A stretch of 64,000 bases of DNA from G963668435 sp963668435. GTDB lineage: Bacteria; Latescibacterota; Latescibacteria; Latescibacterales; Latescibacteraceae. The position numbers were made by a program, and so were the translations under genes. The notes under the pieces are model-generated. The model searched no databases. It was not told the origin of the DNA and worked only from the letters and a program-made list of their open reading frames with translations. Position 1 is the stretch's first letter, and each line of letters starts with the position of its first letter. The stretch spans positions 558,001 through 622,000 of the forward strand of contig CAXXSC010000006.1 in the NCBI GenBank assembly GCA_963668435.2, given 5' to 3'. Below are positions 1 through 8,510 of this stretch, piece by piece.

Positions 1-1
1 C

Positions 2-256
2 GATGGTGACCTACGCCGCCTGCTGCAGCGGTTGGAGCGTCCGCTCGACTGCAACGCCAGAGAGGCACTCGAGGCCTCATCGCGTGAGAATGCGCCCAGG
101 CAGGCGCCTCTCACTATCGCGCCTGACATTTTTGTGGCCCGCGCGGCCAGCATCATGGAAAAGCATATTGTAACGACGCTTGTTGTGACTGATCCTGACG
201 GTTCGCCGCTTGGGCTGATTCGCTGGATCGACCTTTCGCTCGCCGGAGTTGTCTGA
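2..256 (+). CDS. kdsD: KdsD-type arabinose-5-phosphate isomerase, C-terminal end (partial)
   Basis: The gene enters from the left edge, and only its last 84 codons are visible. The reading frame opens with GDLRRLL, the sequence that usually follows the first CBS domain of KdsD. It then runs through a second CBS-like segment (APDIFVARAASIMEKHIVTTLVV, then DPDGSPLGLIRWIDL) to a TGA stop. KdsD interconverts ribulose-5-phosphate and arabinose-5-phosphate in the cytoplasm, the first step of Kdo synthesis. The sugar isomerase (SIS) domain lies outside the window, so the call rests on the CBS tail and on the neighbours: acyltransferase, lptC, lptA and lptB follow, a common kdsD neighbourhood. Another CBS-domain protein cannot be fully excluded. 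Confidence 0.8.
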   Translation, partial: DGDLRRLLQRLERPLDCNAREALEASSRENAPRQAPLTIAPDIFVARAASIMEKHIVTTLVVTDPDGSPLGLIRWIDLSLAGVV

Positions 257-305
257 GGTGCTGGTGGGCACTTTATGGTCCGATGTGGGTGTACAGATTA
301 GCCGC

Positions 306-329
306 TGTTCAGCGTTTTGCCGCTGAACA
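306..329 (+). terminator. Hairpin after kdsD, weak terminator or attenuator
   Basis: A perfect 9-bp inverted repeat (TGTTCAGCG / CGCTGAACA) with a 6-nt loop lies 50 bp after the kdsD stop. The T-tract is short (TGGTTTT), so termination may be partial. No other feature is seen in this gap. Confidence 0.45.
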
Positions 330-406
330 CTGGTTTTGCCTGATCACCGGGAAAAAGCCGAGGGGGGAGGTTTTAAAGGAATTGGCCCACTGGGAAAACA
401 GATAGA

Positions 407-1351
407 ATGAAGAAATTTACGAAATGGCGTCCGGTCAAACGGATCAAGAACGATATTGCTTACTGGCTGATCAGGTTCGTGGTTGGATTTTTCCGCATGA
501 TCCCCCGGTCGCCTGCGCTCGCAATTGGCGAAACTCTCGGCAGGCTGGCGCCATTCATTGTCAGGAAAGACTATCGCCGGATCATCGAGCACCTGACAAT
601 CGCGTTCGGCAATGAGAAAAGCTCTGCGGAGATCGAGGCCATAGCCCGCAGGATATACCCGAATATTTTCAAGAATTTTGTCGATGCGGCCCGTATCATT
701 GTAATGAGTGACAAAGAGGTGCTGTCGGTCTGCGTGTCTGACAGCTTTGAGAAACTCAAAGAGCCGCTCGCCGCAGGTAAAGGTGTCATCGCGTTGTCCG
801 CCCATGCCGGAAGCTGGGAGTTCATCGGGCCCTACCTCACCGCGCAGAAAGTGCCCACCGCCGAGGTGTCGAAAGAGCTTTACGATCCCCGTCTGGAACA
901 GATGCTGCTCGAAACACGCACGCATAACGGCATTGTGAACATCTCACGCGGCAGCAACACCCGCGACATCATCCGCGTTCTGAAAGAAGGCTATCTCATC
1001 GGACTATTGATCGATCAGGACACAAAAGTCAAGGGTGTATTCGTGGATTTCTTCGGAAAAGCGGCACACACCGCGACAGCTCCCGCCGTGCTCTCTCTCA
1101 AGTTTGGCGCGCCGATCGTGCCGCTGTTCACCTGGCGCGACGAAAAAGACTGTCACCACATGTGTTTCGGCGACCCGCTCGTTATCGAGCCCTCCGGCGA
1201 TAGCGAGAAGGATATTTATGAACTGACCCGCCAGTGTTCTATCGCAACCGAGGCGTTCATCCGTGAACATCCCGACCAGTGGGTCTGGTTCCACCGGCGC
1301 TGGAAAACCCGGCCGCCGGAAAAAGGCGCCACATCGGGAGAGGGGAACTGA
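407..1351 (+). CDS. LpxL/HtrB-like lysophospholipid/lipid A acyltransferase
   Basis: The 314-residue protein belongs to the LpxL/LpxM lipid A acyltransferase family, whose members transfer acyl chains to lipid A precursors at the inner face of the inner membrane. The HX4E catalytic motif is visible as HAGSWE near residue 130, and the C-terminus has the family's HPDQWVWFHRRW segment. The N-terminus is basic, with a hydrophobic stretch (WLIRFVVGFF). The length is normal for the family. It follows kdsD and ends 2 bases before lptC, so it is probably co-transcribed with the Lpt genes. Which acyl position it modifies cannot be read from the sequence. Confidence 0.85.
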   Translation: MKKFTKWRPVKRIKNDIAYWLIRFVVGFFRMIPRSPALAIGETLGRLAPFIVRKDYRRIIEHLTIAFGNEKSSAEIEAIARRIYPNIFKNFVDAARIIVMSDKEVLSVCVSDSFEKLKEPLAAGKGVIALSAHAGSWEFIGPYLTAQKVPTAEVSKELYDPRLEQMLLETRTHNGIVNISRGSNTRDIIRVLKEGYLIGLLIDQDTKVKGVFVDFFGKAAHTATAPAVLSLKFGAPIVPLFTWRDEKDCHHMCFGDPLVIEPSGDSEKDIYELTRQCSIATEAFIREHPDQWVWFHRRWKTRPPEKGATSGEGN

Positions 1352-1353
1352 CC

Positions 1354-1953
1354 ATGCGCAGAATCCACAGCGGGATACTCGCCGCCCTGATGCCGCTCAT
1401 TCTTGTGGCGCTTTCCTGCGAGGCCGGGAAAGAGCAGGTCCAGACCTCAGTCGTACGACAGCGAGAGGTTGTTCCCGACCAGGTCCTTTACGGTACCCGG
1501 ATCACACTGACCGAATTGGGCCTGACACAGGCGATTATTGCGGCTAATATCGTAAAGATATACGAGGACAGTAGTTACGCCAGCCTTGAGGACAGTGTGC
1601 ACATCGATTTCTTCGACGAAGAGGGTGTCCACACCTCCACGCTCACTGCGGACAAGGGTGAGATTTGGGGCATGTACGGTGAGGCCGACAGTCTCAGGGC
1701 CTCGGGTGAGGTTGTCATTCGCTCCGAGGAGGAGAACGCGCTGATGGAGGCTCCGGCAATCAGGTGGCTGACCGGCGAAGGCACTGTCTATGGTGTTGGC
1801 ACGGTCAAGCTCACCACGGAAAACGGGTTCGAGCAGGGAGTCGGTTTCGAGGCGAAAGACGATCTCAGCGAATATCGTTTCCGCGGCCCTGTTTCCGGCG
1901 AGGTCAGGAGCGAAGAGTTGAACATTATCGACAGGCGCGAAGAAGATGAATAG
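1354..1953 (+). CDS. lptC: LptC-like LPS export protein, lipoprotein form
   Basis: The 199-residue protein has a basic start, a hydrophobic run and a lipobox (LVALSC), so it should be a lipoprotein. LptC anchors the periplasmic LptA bridge to the LptB2FG transporter and passes lipopolysaccharide on to LptA. The body fits the beta-jellyroll of the LptC family: alternating strands with segments such as VHIDFFDEEG, STLTADKGEI and LRASGEVVIRSEEE. The ATG at 1354 is chosen because a purine-rich RBS (GGGAGAGGGG) precedes it and it begins the signal sequence; an in-frame upstream extension exists but lies inside the acyltransferase gene. It overlaps the next gene by 8 bases. E. coli LptC has a transmembrane anchor instead of a lipid anchor. 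Confidence 0.85.
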   Translation: MRRIHSGILAALMPLILVALSCEAGKEQVQTSVVRQREVVPDQVLYGTRITLTELGLTQAIIAANIVKIYEDSSYASLEDSVHIDFFDEEGVHTSTLTADKGEIWGMYGEADSLRASGEVVIRSEEENALMEAPAIRWLTGEGTVYGVGTVKLTTENGFEQGVGFEAKDDLSEYRFRGPVSGEVRSEELNIIDRREEDE

Positions 1954-3274
1954 ATTATCCGCACTAGCTCTCATGGCCGTGCTCTGCGCTGCTGTCCCGA
2001 CCGCCGCTGACAATGACGGCACGGGAAACGCCGCCACCAAAACCGGCGGCGCGGGTGGCAATACCGCTCAAAAAGAGCAGTCAACACTCCGTTTCGAGGC
2101 CGGCTCGAAAGAGTTCCTCGACAAGGGCGACCATTATATCAACCGGTTCTACAACACTGTCACCGCCTGGCACCGTGATGCCGTTCTCAAGGCGCGCGAG
2201 GGAGTCTATAACAGCGGCACGGGCGATATTCGTTTCTATGGTGAGACCTCGTTCCGCGATTCACTGAGACAGGTGTTCGCCGATACACTTCTCTACAATG
2301 AGCACAGCCGCAAGGCCCGCGCCATCGGCTCAGTAAAAGTGCAGGAGGGCGACCGGATGCTGAGCTCGGACGAGTTGTTCTACGACCGGGACCTTCAGCA
2401 TATTATAGCCTCGGGAGTCGTGTTCATCAGCGACGATTCCACGCAGACGGTGATCAGGGGCGAGACAGCCGAGTTCAGCGATTCCACCGGTGTCGGGCTC
2501 ATCACCGGCAGCCCGCGCCTCGAAAAGATCGACGATAACGATATTCTCATGACAGTCGCCTGCCGCGACAGCATACTTTTCCTCGAGGACGAGCGCCGTA
2601 TCCTGCTCTGGCCCGAGGTTGTCGCTGTCCGTGACAGCCTTACCCTGAGCTGTTCGGATACGCTCGAGATACGCGACCTCGAGAAAACAGTCCGTCTCTG
2701 GAAAAATGTTGTCGCACTTCAGGACAGCCTGCGCGCCTATTCTGATTATGCCTCCTGGGACGACAGCACGGAGGTGCTGCTCCTGACCGATAATCCCCGT
2801 ATCGAGTACCGTGTCAGGGATACCCGTGACGATGCCCCCTCGGCGCTCTCGACACTCAATACTGTCACGGGCGACAGCATACGGGTCGATATCCGGGACC
2901 GTGAGGTGCAGGGCGCGGTCATAAGCGGTTCCGCGACAAGTGTGACCGCCTCGGTTGATTCCTCGGGCGCGCCATACGATAAAAGTGTCATCGAGAGCAT
3001 GATCATGCGGCTTCTCATGGAGGACGGCGCAATATCGGAAGTGACCGCGGGCGGCACGGCGCAGAGTTACTATTTCCGCAATTATGCCGGCGACGACTGG
3101 AAATTCACCAACAACGCCTCGGGCGACACGCTGACCTTTTTCTTCGACGAGGGCTCGCTGGCCGAGATGAAAATCTATGGTTACGGCGGCAGTCCCGGTT
3201 ATGGGAAATACTTAGAGTTCAGGCCGGAAAAACCGGTCGCGGCAGTCACGGACAGCACGGCGGCCGATAACTGA
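1946..3274 (+). CDS. LptA/OstA-like periplasmic LPS transport protein, enlarged
   Basis: The 442-residue protein has a cleavable signal peptide (residues 1-21, ending VPTAADN). The remainder looks like repeated OstA/LptA beta-jellyroll modules, with recurrent strands such as AREGVYNSGTGDIRFYGE, ADTLLYNEHSRKARAIGSV and RGETAEFSDSTG. LptA-type modules form the bridge that carries LPS across the periplasm. At 442 residues this is more than twice the usual LptA length, so it is a multi-module OstA protein. It may be a long bridge or an LptD N-domain-like protein, as no LptD barrel is present. It overlaps lptC by 8 bases and is followed by lptB. The functional call comes mainly from position and fold pattern. 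Confidence 0.75.
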   Translation: MNRLSALALMAVLCAAVPTAADNDGTGNAATKTGGAGGNTAQKEQSTLRFEAGSKEFLDKGDHYINRFYNTVTAWHRDAVLKAREGVYNSGTGDIRFYGETSFRDSLRQVFADTLLYNEHSRKARAIGSVKVQEGDRMLSSDELFYDRDLQHIIASGVVFISDDSTQTVIRGETAEFSDSTGVGLITGSPRLEKIDDNDILMTVACRDSILFLEDERRILLWPEVVAVRDSLTLSCSDTLEIRDLEKTVRLWKNVVALQDSLRAYSDYASWDDSTEVLLLTDNPRIEYRVRDTRDDAPSALSTLNTVTGDSIRVDIRDREVQGAVISGSATSVTASVDSSGAPYDKSVIESMIMRLLMEDGAISEVTAGGTAQSYYFRNYAGDDWKFTNNASGDTLTFFFDEGSLAEMKIYGYGGSPGYGKYLEFRPEKPVAAVTDSTAADN

Positions 3275-3385
3275 GAAGGAAGGCCGCTATCGATCAGCAG
3301 CGACAAACGCTTGCTTTCCGGCCGTTTCCGCAGTAAAATAGTAGCCGGGCGGAGAACAGCGCTTTACCGGAAAACAGGAGACGGT

Positions 3386-4165
3386 ATGACGTCATCAGAT
3401 ATAACGGATCAGAAACAGGAAACGCCGGAAAGCGGCGATAACGGTATCGTGCTCAGGACCGACACCCTGATCAAGCGTTTCAAGAAACGCACGGTTGTCA
3501 ACGGTGTCTCTATCAGCATACGGCAGGGGCAGATCGTGGGGCTTCTCGGGCCGAACGGAGCGGGAAAGACAACGACATTCCGCATGGTTGTCGGCATTCA
3601 CGCACCCAACGAAGGCGACATATACCTCGACGACAAACGTATCACGAAACTTCCCATGTATAAGCGTGCCCGCCTCGGTATCAACTACCTTCCGCAGGAT
3701 GCCTCAATTTTCCGCAAGATGACAGTCGAGGACAACATCATGTCCATCATCCAGACCATGGGCTACAAGCGAAAAGAGCGTAAAGAGGTGCTCAACCAGC
3801 TTCTGGAGGAGCTCGGTGTCACCCATATCCGCAAAAGCATGGCCTACACGCTCTCAGGCGGTGAGCGCCGCCGCGTGGAGATCGCCCGCGCCCTGGTAAC
3901 CCGCCCGAAATTCATCCTCCTCGACGAGCCGTTCGCCGGTATCGATCCCATCGCGGTGGAGGATATCCAGCATCTCGTCCACGGCCTGAAAAACCGCGGC
4001 ATCGGCATCCTGATCACCGACCACAATGTCCGCGAAACACTGGCGATCACCGACATGGCCTATATCATGGCCGAGGGCGTTATTCTCACCGAGGGCGACT
4101 CGGATTTCCTCATCAACGATCCCGAGGCCCGCAAAATCTATCTCGGCGAGAGTTTCAAGATGTGA
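3386..4165 (+). CDS. lptB: LptB, LPS export ABC transporter ATPase
   Basis: The 259-residue cytoplasmic ATPase powers extraction of LPS from the inner membrane with LptF/LptG, which are not in this window. Walker A is GPNGAGKTT, the signature is LSGGERRRVEIARAL, Walker B is FILLDEPF and the H-loop is ITDHNVRE. The sequence DEPFAGIDPIAVEDIQ is typical of LptB. The N-terminus carries an unusual extension of about 25 residues before the ABC core. The ATG at 3386 is preferred over an upstream in-frame start because GGAGACGGT sits just in front of it. It closes the kdsD-acyltransferase-lptC-lptA-lptB block. Confidence 0.93.
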   Translation: MTSSDITDQKQETPESGDNGIVLRTDTLIKRFKKRTVVNGVSISIRQGQIVGLLGPNGAGKTTTFRMVVGIHAPNEGDIYLDDKRITKLPMYKRARLGINYLPQDASIFRKMTVEDNIMSIIQTMGYKRKERKEVLNQLLEELGVTHIRKSMAYTLSGGERRRVEIARALVTRPKFILLDEPFAGIDPIAVEDIQHLVHGLKNRGIGILITDHNVRETLAITDMAYIMAEGVILTEGDSDFLINDPEARKIYLGESFKM

Positions 4166-4171
4166 TGAAGG

Positions 4172-4225
4172 GAAGTTGGTAAGTTAGAAAGTTGCTAAGT
4201 TAGCAAGTTAGCAAGTTGGCAAGAG
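4172..4225 (+). repeat. Degenerate 8-bp tandem repeat
   Basis: About six to seven imperfect copies of AAGTTAGC (variants AAGTTGGT, AAGTTGCT, AAGTTGGC) follow the lptB stop. They are noncoding and probably arose by replication slippage. Confidence 0.7.
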
Positions 4226-4256
4226 AGTAAGCGAAAAGGCGCGGAAAAAGAGATGT

Positions 4257-4292
4257 CCCCCTTGTTGAATCGAGGGGGCTTGTTTTTTGTTT
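4257..4292 (+). terminator. Rho-independent terminator of the Lpt operon
   Basis: CCCCCT and AGGGGG flank a 10-nt loop and are followed by a T-rich run (TTGTTTTTTGTTT). It lies about 90 bp after lptB. The rest of the 354-bp gap to 4520 shows no convincing gene. Confidence 0.75.
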
Positions 4293-4519
4293 GATATACC
4301 CTCTTGGCAATTACTTAGTGAGCAAAGAAATAGTACTTGGAAAGCTTCCTCAGTGCAAGTATCTTGGAGGAGATGTGCAGATTTACCGAATGCGATAATT
4401 CTGCACACAGATGTGATGATGCCGATTAGTGAGGGGACAGGGGCATTTCGCCCGATTGTGTTCATAGCCGCACCGTTCCTCGGCAGAAAACGGGCGGTTT
4501 TCTTTTTTAGGAGGGGATC

Positions 4520-5737
4520 GTGATCCGCAGACAACCAGGTTTAGCCCGTTTTTCCGCAGTTTTCATTCTTTCGTTCATGACAGCGTTTTTTCTGTTATTG
4601 TCTTCTTCTGCGCTCGCCGTCACGGTCAGCGGGAAAATCACCGATGACTCCGGCAATCCTATTAACGAGGCTGTCGTGCAGTTCATATCCGATTATCCCG
4701 ACACCGTGCGGGTGAAAACCGACGAGAACGGCTGTTATTCGGCGGAACTGCCCGTTTACTCGACTGCTGTCGGTGATGAACCTGTCCCGCAAGCGTTCCG
4801 CCTGCATCAGAATTTTCCCAACCCGTTCAATCCATCGACCACGATCAGCTACGAACTCGATCGCGACATGCCAGTCGAGCTCGATATTTTCTCGATCACC
4901 GGCCAGCATGTGCGAACTTTGTCTTGTTTGTCATGCTCGGCAGGTGTACACAGTGTTGTCTGGGACGGCTGCGGTGAAAACGGTGTTAAGGCCGCAGCGG
5001 GTGTCTATTTTTACCGTCTGAAAGCGGGCGGCGCTGTTGAAACGAGAAAGATGCTGCTGCTCGACGGCGGTTCCGGCAACGTTTCCGCACAGCCCGTGCA
5101 TGTCGCTGCGAAAACGGCACAAACTGCCGCTGTCAATGTCTGGCGGCTCGCTGTCGGCAAGGTGGGCTATGACAGCCATGTCAACGAGCAGTTTGCTGTC
5201 GACTCGTCTGGGGATATCGTGTATGATGTGTCGCTTCCTGTCTATGAAGGCTTTGCGATGTATTTGTCAGTGCATGGTAACTATTATTATACTTCTATCA
5301 CGCATGCTGATTATCAGGAAGAGGAGATCATATTTCCAGCTTTTCTGACTGAAAAGGATTTTGCATCATATACAATAATCACCCCTGATGATAGATCATA
5401 TCCCTCTCACGTAATTACATATTCAAACGAGGTTTGGGAACGCTTGAAAAAAATGAGCTTTGTTACAGGCAAAATTTTTATCGTGACAGTTGGAGAAGAA
5501 AAAATGTATTGGGGTGGTTTTGCGCATCCTGCGTCTTCGCATGCAGCAGAAAATCCCGTAATAGCACTTGGAATAGATTTATTGATTGGTGATGCGATGT
5601 TTCTGGAACGTTGTTATCCTTTATGTCATGATGTCAGCGATCCCGACCCCCGTGAAGACAGCCGCATCATAGAGCGTTTGGAAAGTGTTGAATTGCTGAA
5701 AAGAACCGATCAACTGATGATAAAAATGCTTCCGTAA
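4520..5737 (+). CDS. Secreted protein: carboxypeptidase-regulatory-like domain split by an internal FlgD/sorting-like module (paralogue 1)
   Basis: The 405-residue protein has a signal peptide (residues 1-33). A beta-sandwich start (VSGKITDDSGNPINEA, residues 36-51) is followed by the strand CYSAELP (72-78). Residues about 90-183 then form a complete FlgD-Ig/type A sorting-like module: QNFPNPFNPSTT, VVWDG, GVYFYRL and TRKMLLLDGG. After it the sandwich appears to resume (WRLAVGKVGYDSHVNEQFAV ..., residues about 208-240). A C-terminal part of about 165 residues is unrecognised. Sorting modules are normally at the C-terminus, so here it is probably structural. The start is GTG, supported by AGGAGGGG. 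It lies 15 bp before a paralogue at 5753. Function unknown. Confidence 0.75.
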   Translation: MIRRQPGLARFSAVFILSFMTAFFLLLSSSALAVTVSGKITDDSGNPINEAVVQFISDYPDTVRVKTDENGCYSAELPVYSTAVGDEPVPQAFRLHQNFPNPFNPSTTISYELDRDMPVELDIFSITGQHVRTLSCLSCSAGVHSVVWDGCGENGVKAAAGVYFYRLKAGGAVETRKMLLLDGGSGNVSAQPVHVAAKTAQTAAVNVWRLAVGKVGYDSHVNEQFAVDSSGDIVYDVSLPVYEGFAMYLSVHGNYYYTSITHADYQEEEIIFPAFLTEKDFASYTIITPDDRSYPSHVITYSNEVWERLKKMSFVTGKIFIVTVGEEKMYWGGFAHPASSHAAENPVIALGIDLLIGDAMFLERCYPLCHDVSDPDPREDSRIIERLESVELLKRTDQLMIKMLP

Positions 5738-5752
5738 TAGAATGAGGTTTTC

Positions 5753-7066
5753 ATGAATAACACTACATTTGCGCGTGGCCTGAAAACTTTATGCTGTTGC
5801 GCGGTGACGGTTGCGATATTATCACCCCCCACCCTCGCTGCCACAGTCAGCGGCACTATCACCAACTCAGCAAATGTCACGGCTCTTTCCGGTGCGGAGA
5901 TCATGTTTGTCGCGGACGGCGACACATCGCGGACATTCTCGGCGGCGGACGGCTCCTATGCAATCGAGCTCGATATCAGCCCGCTCGATGTGGCTGAAAC
6001 ACCACGGCCACAGGAGTTCGTGCTCCACCAGAATTTCCCGAACCCGTTCAATCCCTCGACCATGATCGAGTTCGAGCTTCTCGAACCTGATACCGTCGCG
6101 CTCACGGTCTACAATGTCATGGGGCAGACCGTGCGTAAGCTCGTGTCAGGACAAGTCGCGGCGGGATTCCACACTGTTGCATGGGACGGGCGCGACGACA
6201 GCGGCATGTCGGTATCGGCGGGCGTGTATCTTTACCGTCTCAGTACCGGCGGGCAGTCGGTCACGAAAAAGATGCTTTTGCTCGACGGCGGCATGCATTC
6301 TTCCAGCGGCGTTTCAGTTGCCGCCTCGCCGGTGTATGTGGCTCCAGTTGCCGAGAAACGGTCGGTAACGCCCCGCGATTTCGTCATGGCGGTGAAACTT
6401 GACGGCTATCTGCTTTATGAGGATTACCATTTCAGCGTTGCGGCTGACAAAGCGGTTGATGTGGCGATGGAGGAGAAGAGCGGGGCGACGGTGTCGGGAG
6501 AACTTCTGTATCTCGAAGATAGTAACTGCAGCAAAGAGAACTGGAATGGAGTAATCGATCCCATAGAGGTGATTGTCTATGACACGAACGACTACAGCGT
6601 ACCTATCGCTGTTGAAACGCTTCAATATCCGGATGCAACTTACGAGATAACGGGATTGCCGGAGGCTGTTGTTGATATTGTGTATCAGTGTGATGACATG
6701 ATTTCGGAAAAACTTTCAGTGATTCAACTGACTTCCGGAAAAAACCAGCTTGAGTCAGTTACTATGATCATCGCATACAACCAAGAAGCCTATTATACAT
6801 GGTTTCTTGTGGCATTTAACTACGCTTTTCGGTTAAAGAAAGCTTATGACTCGATTGATGTCGCTGAATCAATTGTGAACGAGTACAACTCTGATATCAG
6901 TTCAATTAGCTACCATGAAATGTTCGATATAACATTTTATCGGTGTTTTTTCAATGTTCCAGATTATTCTTCCATGACTTCAATAACAATAACTCAGATT
7001 TTACACAACGACATTCGTATTGCGACGTGCTCACCTGCCTTTATAGTGAGTCCCGATAAACAATGA
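5753..7066 (+). CDS. Secreted split-domain protein with internal FlgD-like module (paralogue 2)
   Basis: The 437-residue paralogue of the preceding gene has a signal peptide ending near residue 29. The first sandwich strands run from VSGTITNSANVTALSGAEIM to SYAIELD. An internal FlgD/sorting-like module (about residues 86-182) carries QNFPNPFNPSTM, VAWDGRDDSG and KKMLLLDGG. The sandwich resumes at FVMAVKLDGYLLYEDYHFSV. A second carboxypeptidase-regulatory/Cna-B-like domain follows (SGATVSGELLY ... YEITGLPEAVVDIVYQ, about 240-350), then an AT-richer C-terminal region. It is much closer to the protein at 12456 than to paralogue 1, so the two loci derive from a duplication. Its stop overlaps an ATG, with the next, truncated gene immediately behind. 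Function unknown. Confidence 0.75.
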   Translation: MNNTTFARGLKTLCCCAVTVAILSPPTLAATVSGTITNSANVTALSGAEIMFVADGDTSRTFSAADGSYAIELDISPLDVAETPRPQEFVLHQNFPNPFNPSTMIEFELLEPDTVALTVYNVMGQTVRKLVSGQVAAGFHTVAWDGRDDSGMSVSAGVYLYRLSTGGQSVTKKMLLLDGGMHSSSGVSVAASPVYVAPVAEKRSVTPRDFVMAVKLDGYLLYEDYHFSVAADKAVDVAMEEKSGATVSGELLYLEDSNCSKENWNGVIDPIEVIVYDTNDYSVPIAVETLQYPDATYEITGLPEAVVDIVYQCDDMISEKLSVIQLTSGKNQLESVTMIIAYNQEAYYTWFLVAFNYAFRLKKAYDSIDVAESIVNEYNSDISSISYHEMFDITFYRCFFNVPDYSSMTSITITQILHNDIRIATCSPAFIVSPDKQ

Positions 7067-7077
7067 GGAGAAGCACA

Positions 7078-7284
7078 ATGAATAGAGATATTCTTTTGAT
7101 TTTAGTACTAACTTGTTTAACTTTAATAGAGCATGCGGCAGAAAGTGTATCTGATCAATTTGCACCCAATACAGTGATTGTAACACTGAAAAAGAATTGG
7201 AGCAAAGAGGCAATAACTTCATTGCTGAATTCGGTACAGGTGTATGTCTTCAGAACAAAGTGGACACATTCAGTTAAAAGTTAA
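7078..7284 (+). pseudogene. Secreted protein fragment truncated by an IS element
   Basis: A good RBS (GAGGAG) precedes an ATG that starts a signal peptide (MNRDILLILVLTCLTLIEHA). The mature start follows: FAPNTVIVTLKKNWSKEA, then SLLNSVQVYVF. The pattern (a PNTVIVTLK strand followed by a helix) resembles the N-terminal propeptide of subtilisin-like proteases, but too little remains to be sure. The frame runs into the IS end at about 7243-7270 and stops at 7284, so the last residues are IS-encoded. It probably formed an operon with the gene at 5753. Confidence 0.6.
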
Positions 7285-8057
7285 TGAACACTTTTCCCGA
7301 ACAGCAAGTGTTTTTTGATCCCCCCTTTCCCTAGGTTATAAGCTCGCCTGAGTTTCAGTGTTTCACGTTTGATTTTATCCCTCAGATTAAGGCATTCTCT
7401 CTTCCTGCCGAAGTACACGTCGGCAGGTGTCAGGTTATCGAGTGACTTGTGGTAACGGTGATTGTTGTAGCTATCGACGAAGTTCCCGATCTCCTGTTCC
7501 AGTTCACCCGGCAAGTAATAATGCTGCAGGTTCACAACATTTTTCAATGAACGATGATAGCGTTCGATCTTGCCTTGTGTCTGCGGATGATATCGTGTAC
7601 CCCGTATGTGAATCATATCACGTTCCTCAAGATATTTCTTCAACTCACCCGAAAGGTAACAGGGGCCGTTATCTGAGAGTAAACGAGGGCGATGCTGCAC
7701 ATGAACCTGGTCGATACCGATTCGTTCTCGCGCCATATCCAGTGTCTCCATGACATCGTCTGCACCCATGGTTTTTGTGAGCTTCCACGCCAGGATAAAG
7801 CGTGAGTAATCATCCATGACAGTCGAGAGATAGTACCATCCCCAGCCGACAATCTTGAAGTAGGAGAAGTCGGTCTGCCACAGTTCATGAACACGCTTTG
7901 TCGGCTGTTTAAAGTGGTCAGCCGCTGATATAACGATGTACGCCGGACTCGTGATCAGGTCATAGGACTTGAGTATACGGTAGACACTCGACTCGGAGAT
8001 GTAATAGCCGTAACTGTCGGTGATATGCCAGGCAAGATCCCGAGGTGATTTGTCCGG
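7243..8057 (-). mobile_element. Decayed IS3-type insertion sequence, 5' part deleted
   Basis: The element carries the C-terminal two-thirds of an IS3-family DDE transposase on the minus strand. Its left end falls inside the gene at 7078, near the segment GTCTTCAGAACAAAGTGGAC. Its transposase 5' end is missing and is replaced directly by sulfatase sequence at about 8052-8060. No matching right inverted repeat or target duplication is seen, so an IS-associated deletion is the simplest explanation. The exact left boundary is uncertain by about 25 bp. Confidence 0.7.
7281..8057 (-). pseudogene. IS3-family transposase, N-terminally truncated
   Basis: The frame reads SPRDLAWHITDSYGYY, SESSVYRILKSYDLITSPAY, ELWQTDFSYFKIVGWGWYY, then MDDYSRFILAWKL and a full rve core. 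The catalytic triad is intact: D in WQTDFSY, D in LLSDNGPCY and E in QGKIERYHRSLK. The C-terminus has the usual YHKSLDNLTPADVYFGRK segment. The N-terminal helix-turn-helix part is absent, because the frame is fused upstream to sulfatase codons. The catalytic core starts well before the Met at 7817, so the remnant is longer than the obvious ATG-initiated frame. It is probably not mobile. Confidence 0.8.
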
Positions 8058-8510
8058 GATGAAACTGCTGCGGCTTTCGTGGCCGTCGAGATGCCATTTC
8101 CCGATGATCCCGGTGTCGTAGCGTGCGCGGTTCAGGACCCGCGGAAAACTGTCTTCGTCGGGCCTCAGATAGACATCGTTGACAAAGACGCCGTGGGTGA
8201 GCGGGTATTTGCCGGTGAGAAGGCTCGCGCGGTAGGGCGAGCAGACCGGTCAGCCTGAGACAGCGTTGGAGAGATTGATACTTTCGGCGGCAAGACGGTC
8301 GATGTTCGGCGTCCGCACCATGTCGTTCCCGGCGTATCCTGTTGCCTGCGCCCGCCACTGGTCGGCGAGAATATAAAGGATGTTTGGCTTTTTCACCTCT
8401 GCGGCATGGACGTTACGCACGTTTCCCGCCATGCCCGCACCCAGAACGCCCGCACTTCCCGCCGCCGAACGCCGGAGGAATGCCCGCCTGTTTATTGTAT
8501 CGTTTTCCAT
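8055..8510 (-). pseudogene. Sulfatase N-terminal fragment with Tat signal and an in-frame TGA
   Basis: The start is ATG at 8510, behind GGAAGAG on the minus strand. The protein begins with a Tat signal (NRRAFLRRSAAG) and continues with PNILYILADQWRAQATGYAG and TPNIDRLA. A TGA at 8250-8252 interrupts NAVSG-*-PVCSPYRASLLTGKYP. The same frame then continues through the formylglycine motif CSPYRASLLTG and IIGKWHLDGHESRSSFIP before joining transposase codons. Family members usually have Cys where the TGA stands (CPVCSPYR pattern), so TGC/TGT to TGA is one base change. The catalytic C-terminal two-thirds are gone. This is a sulfatase relic, presumably once used on sulfated glycans. Confidence 0.8.

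Noticed and set aside
7960..8358. A 132-codon minus-strand frame across the sulfatase/IS junction
   Set aside because: A different frame from both the sulfatase and transposase, whose motifs are clear in the other frame.
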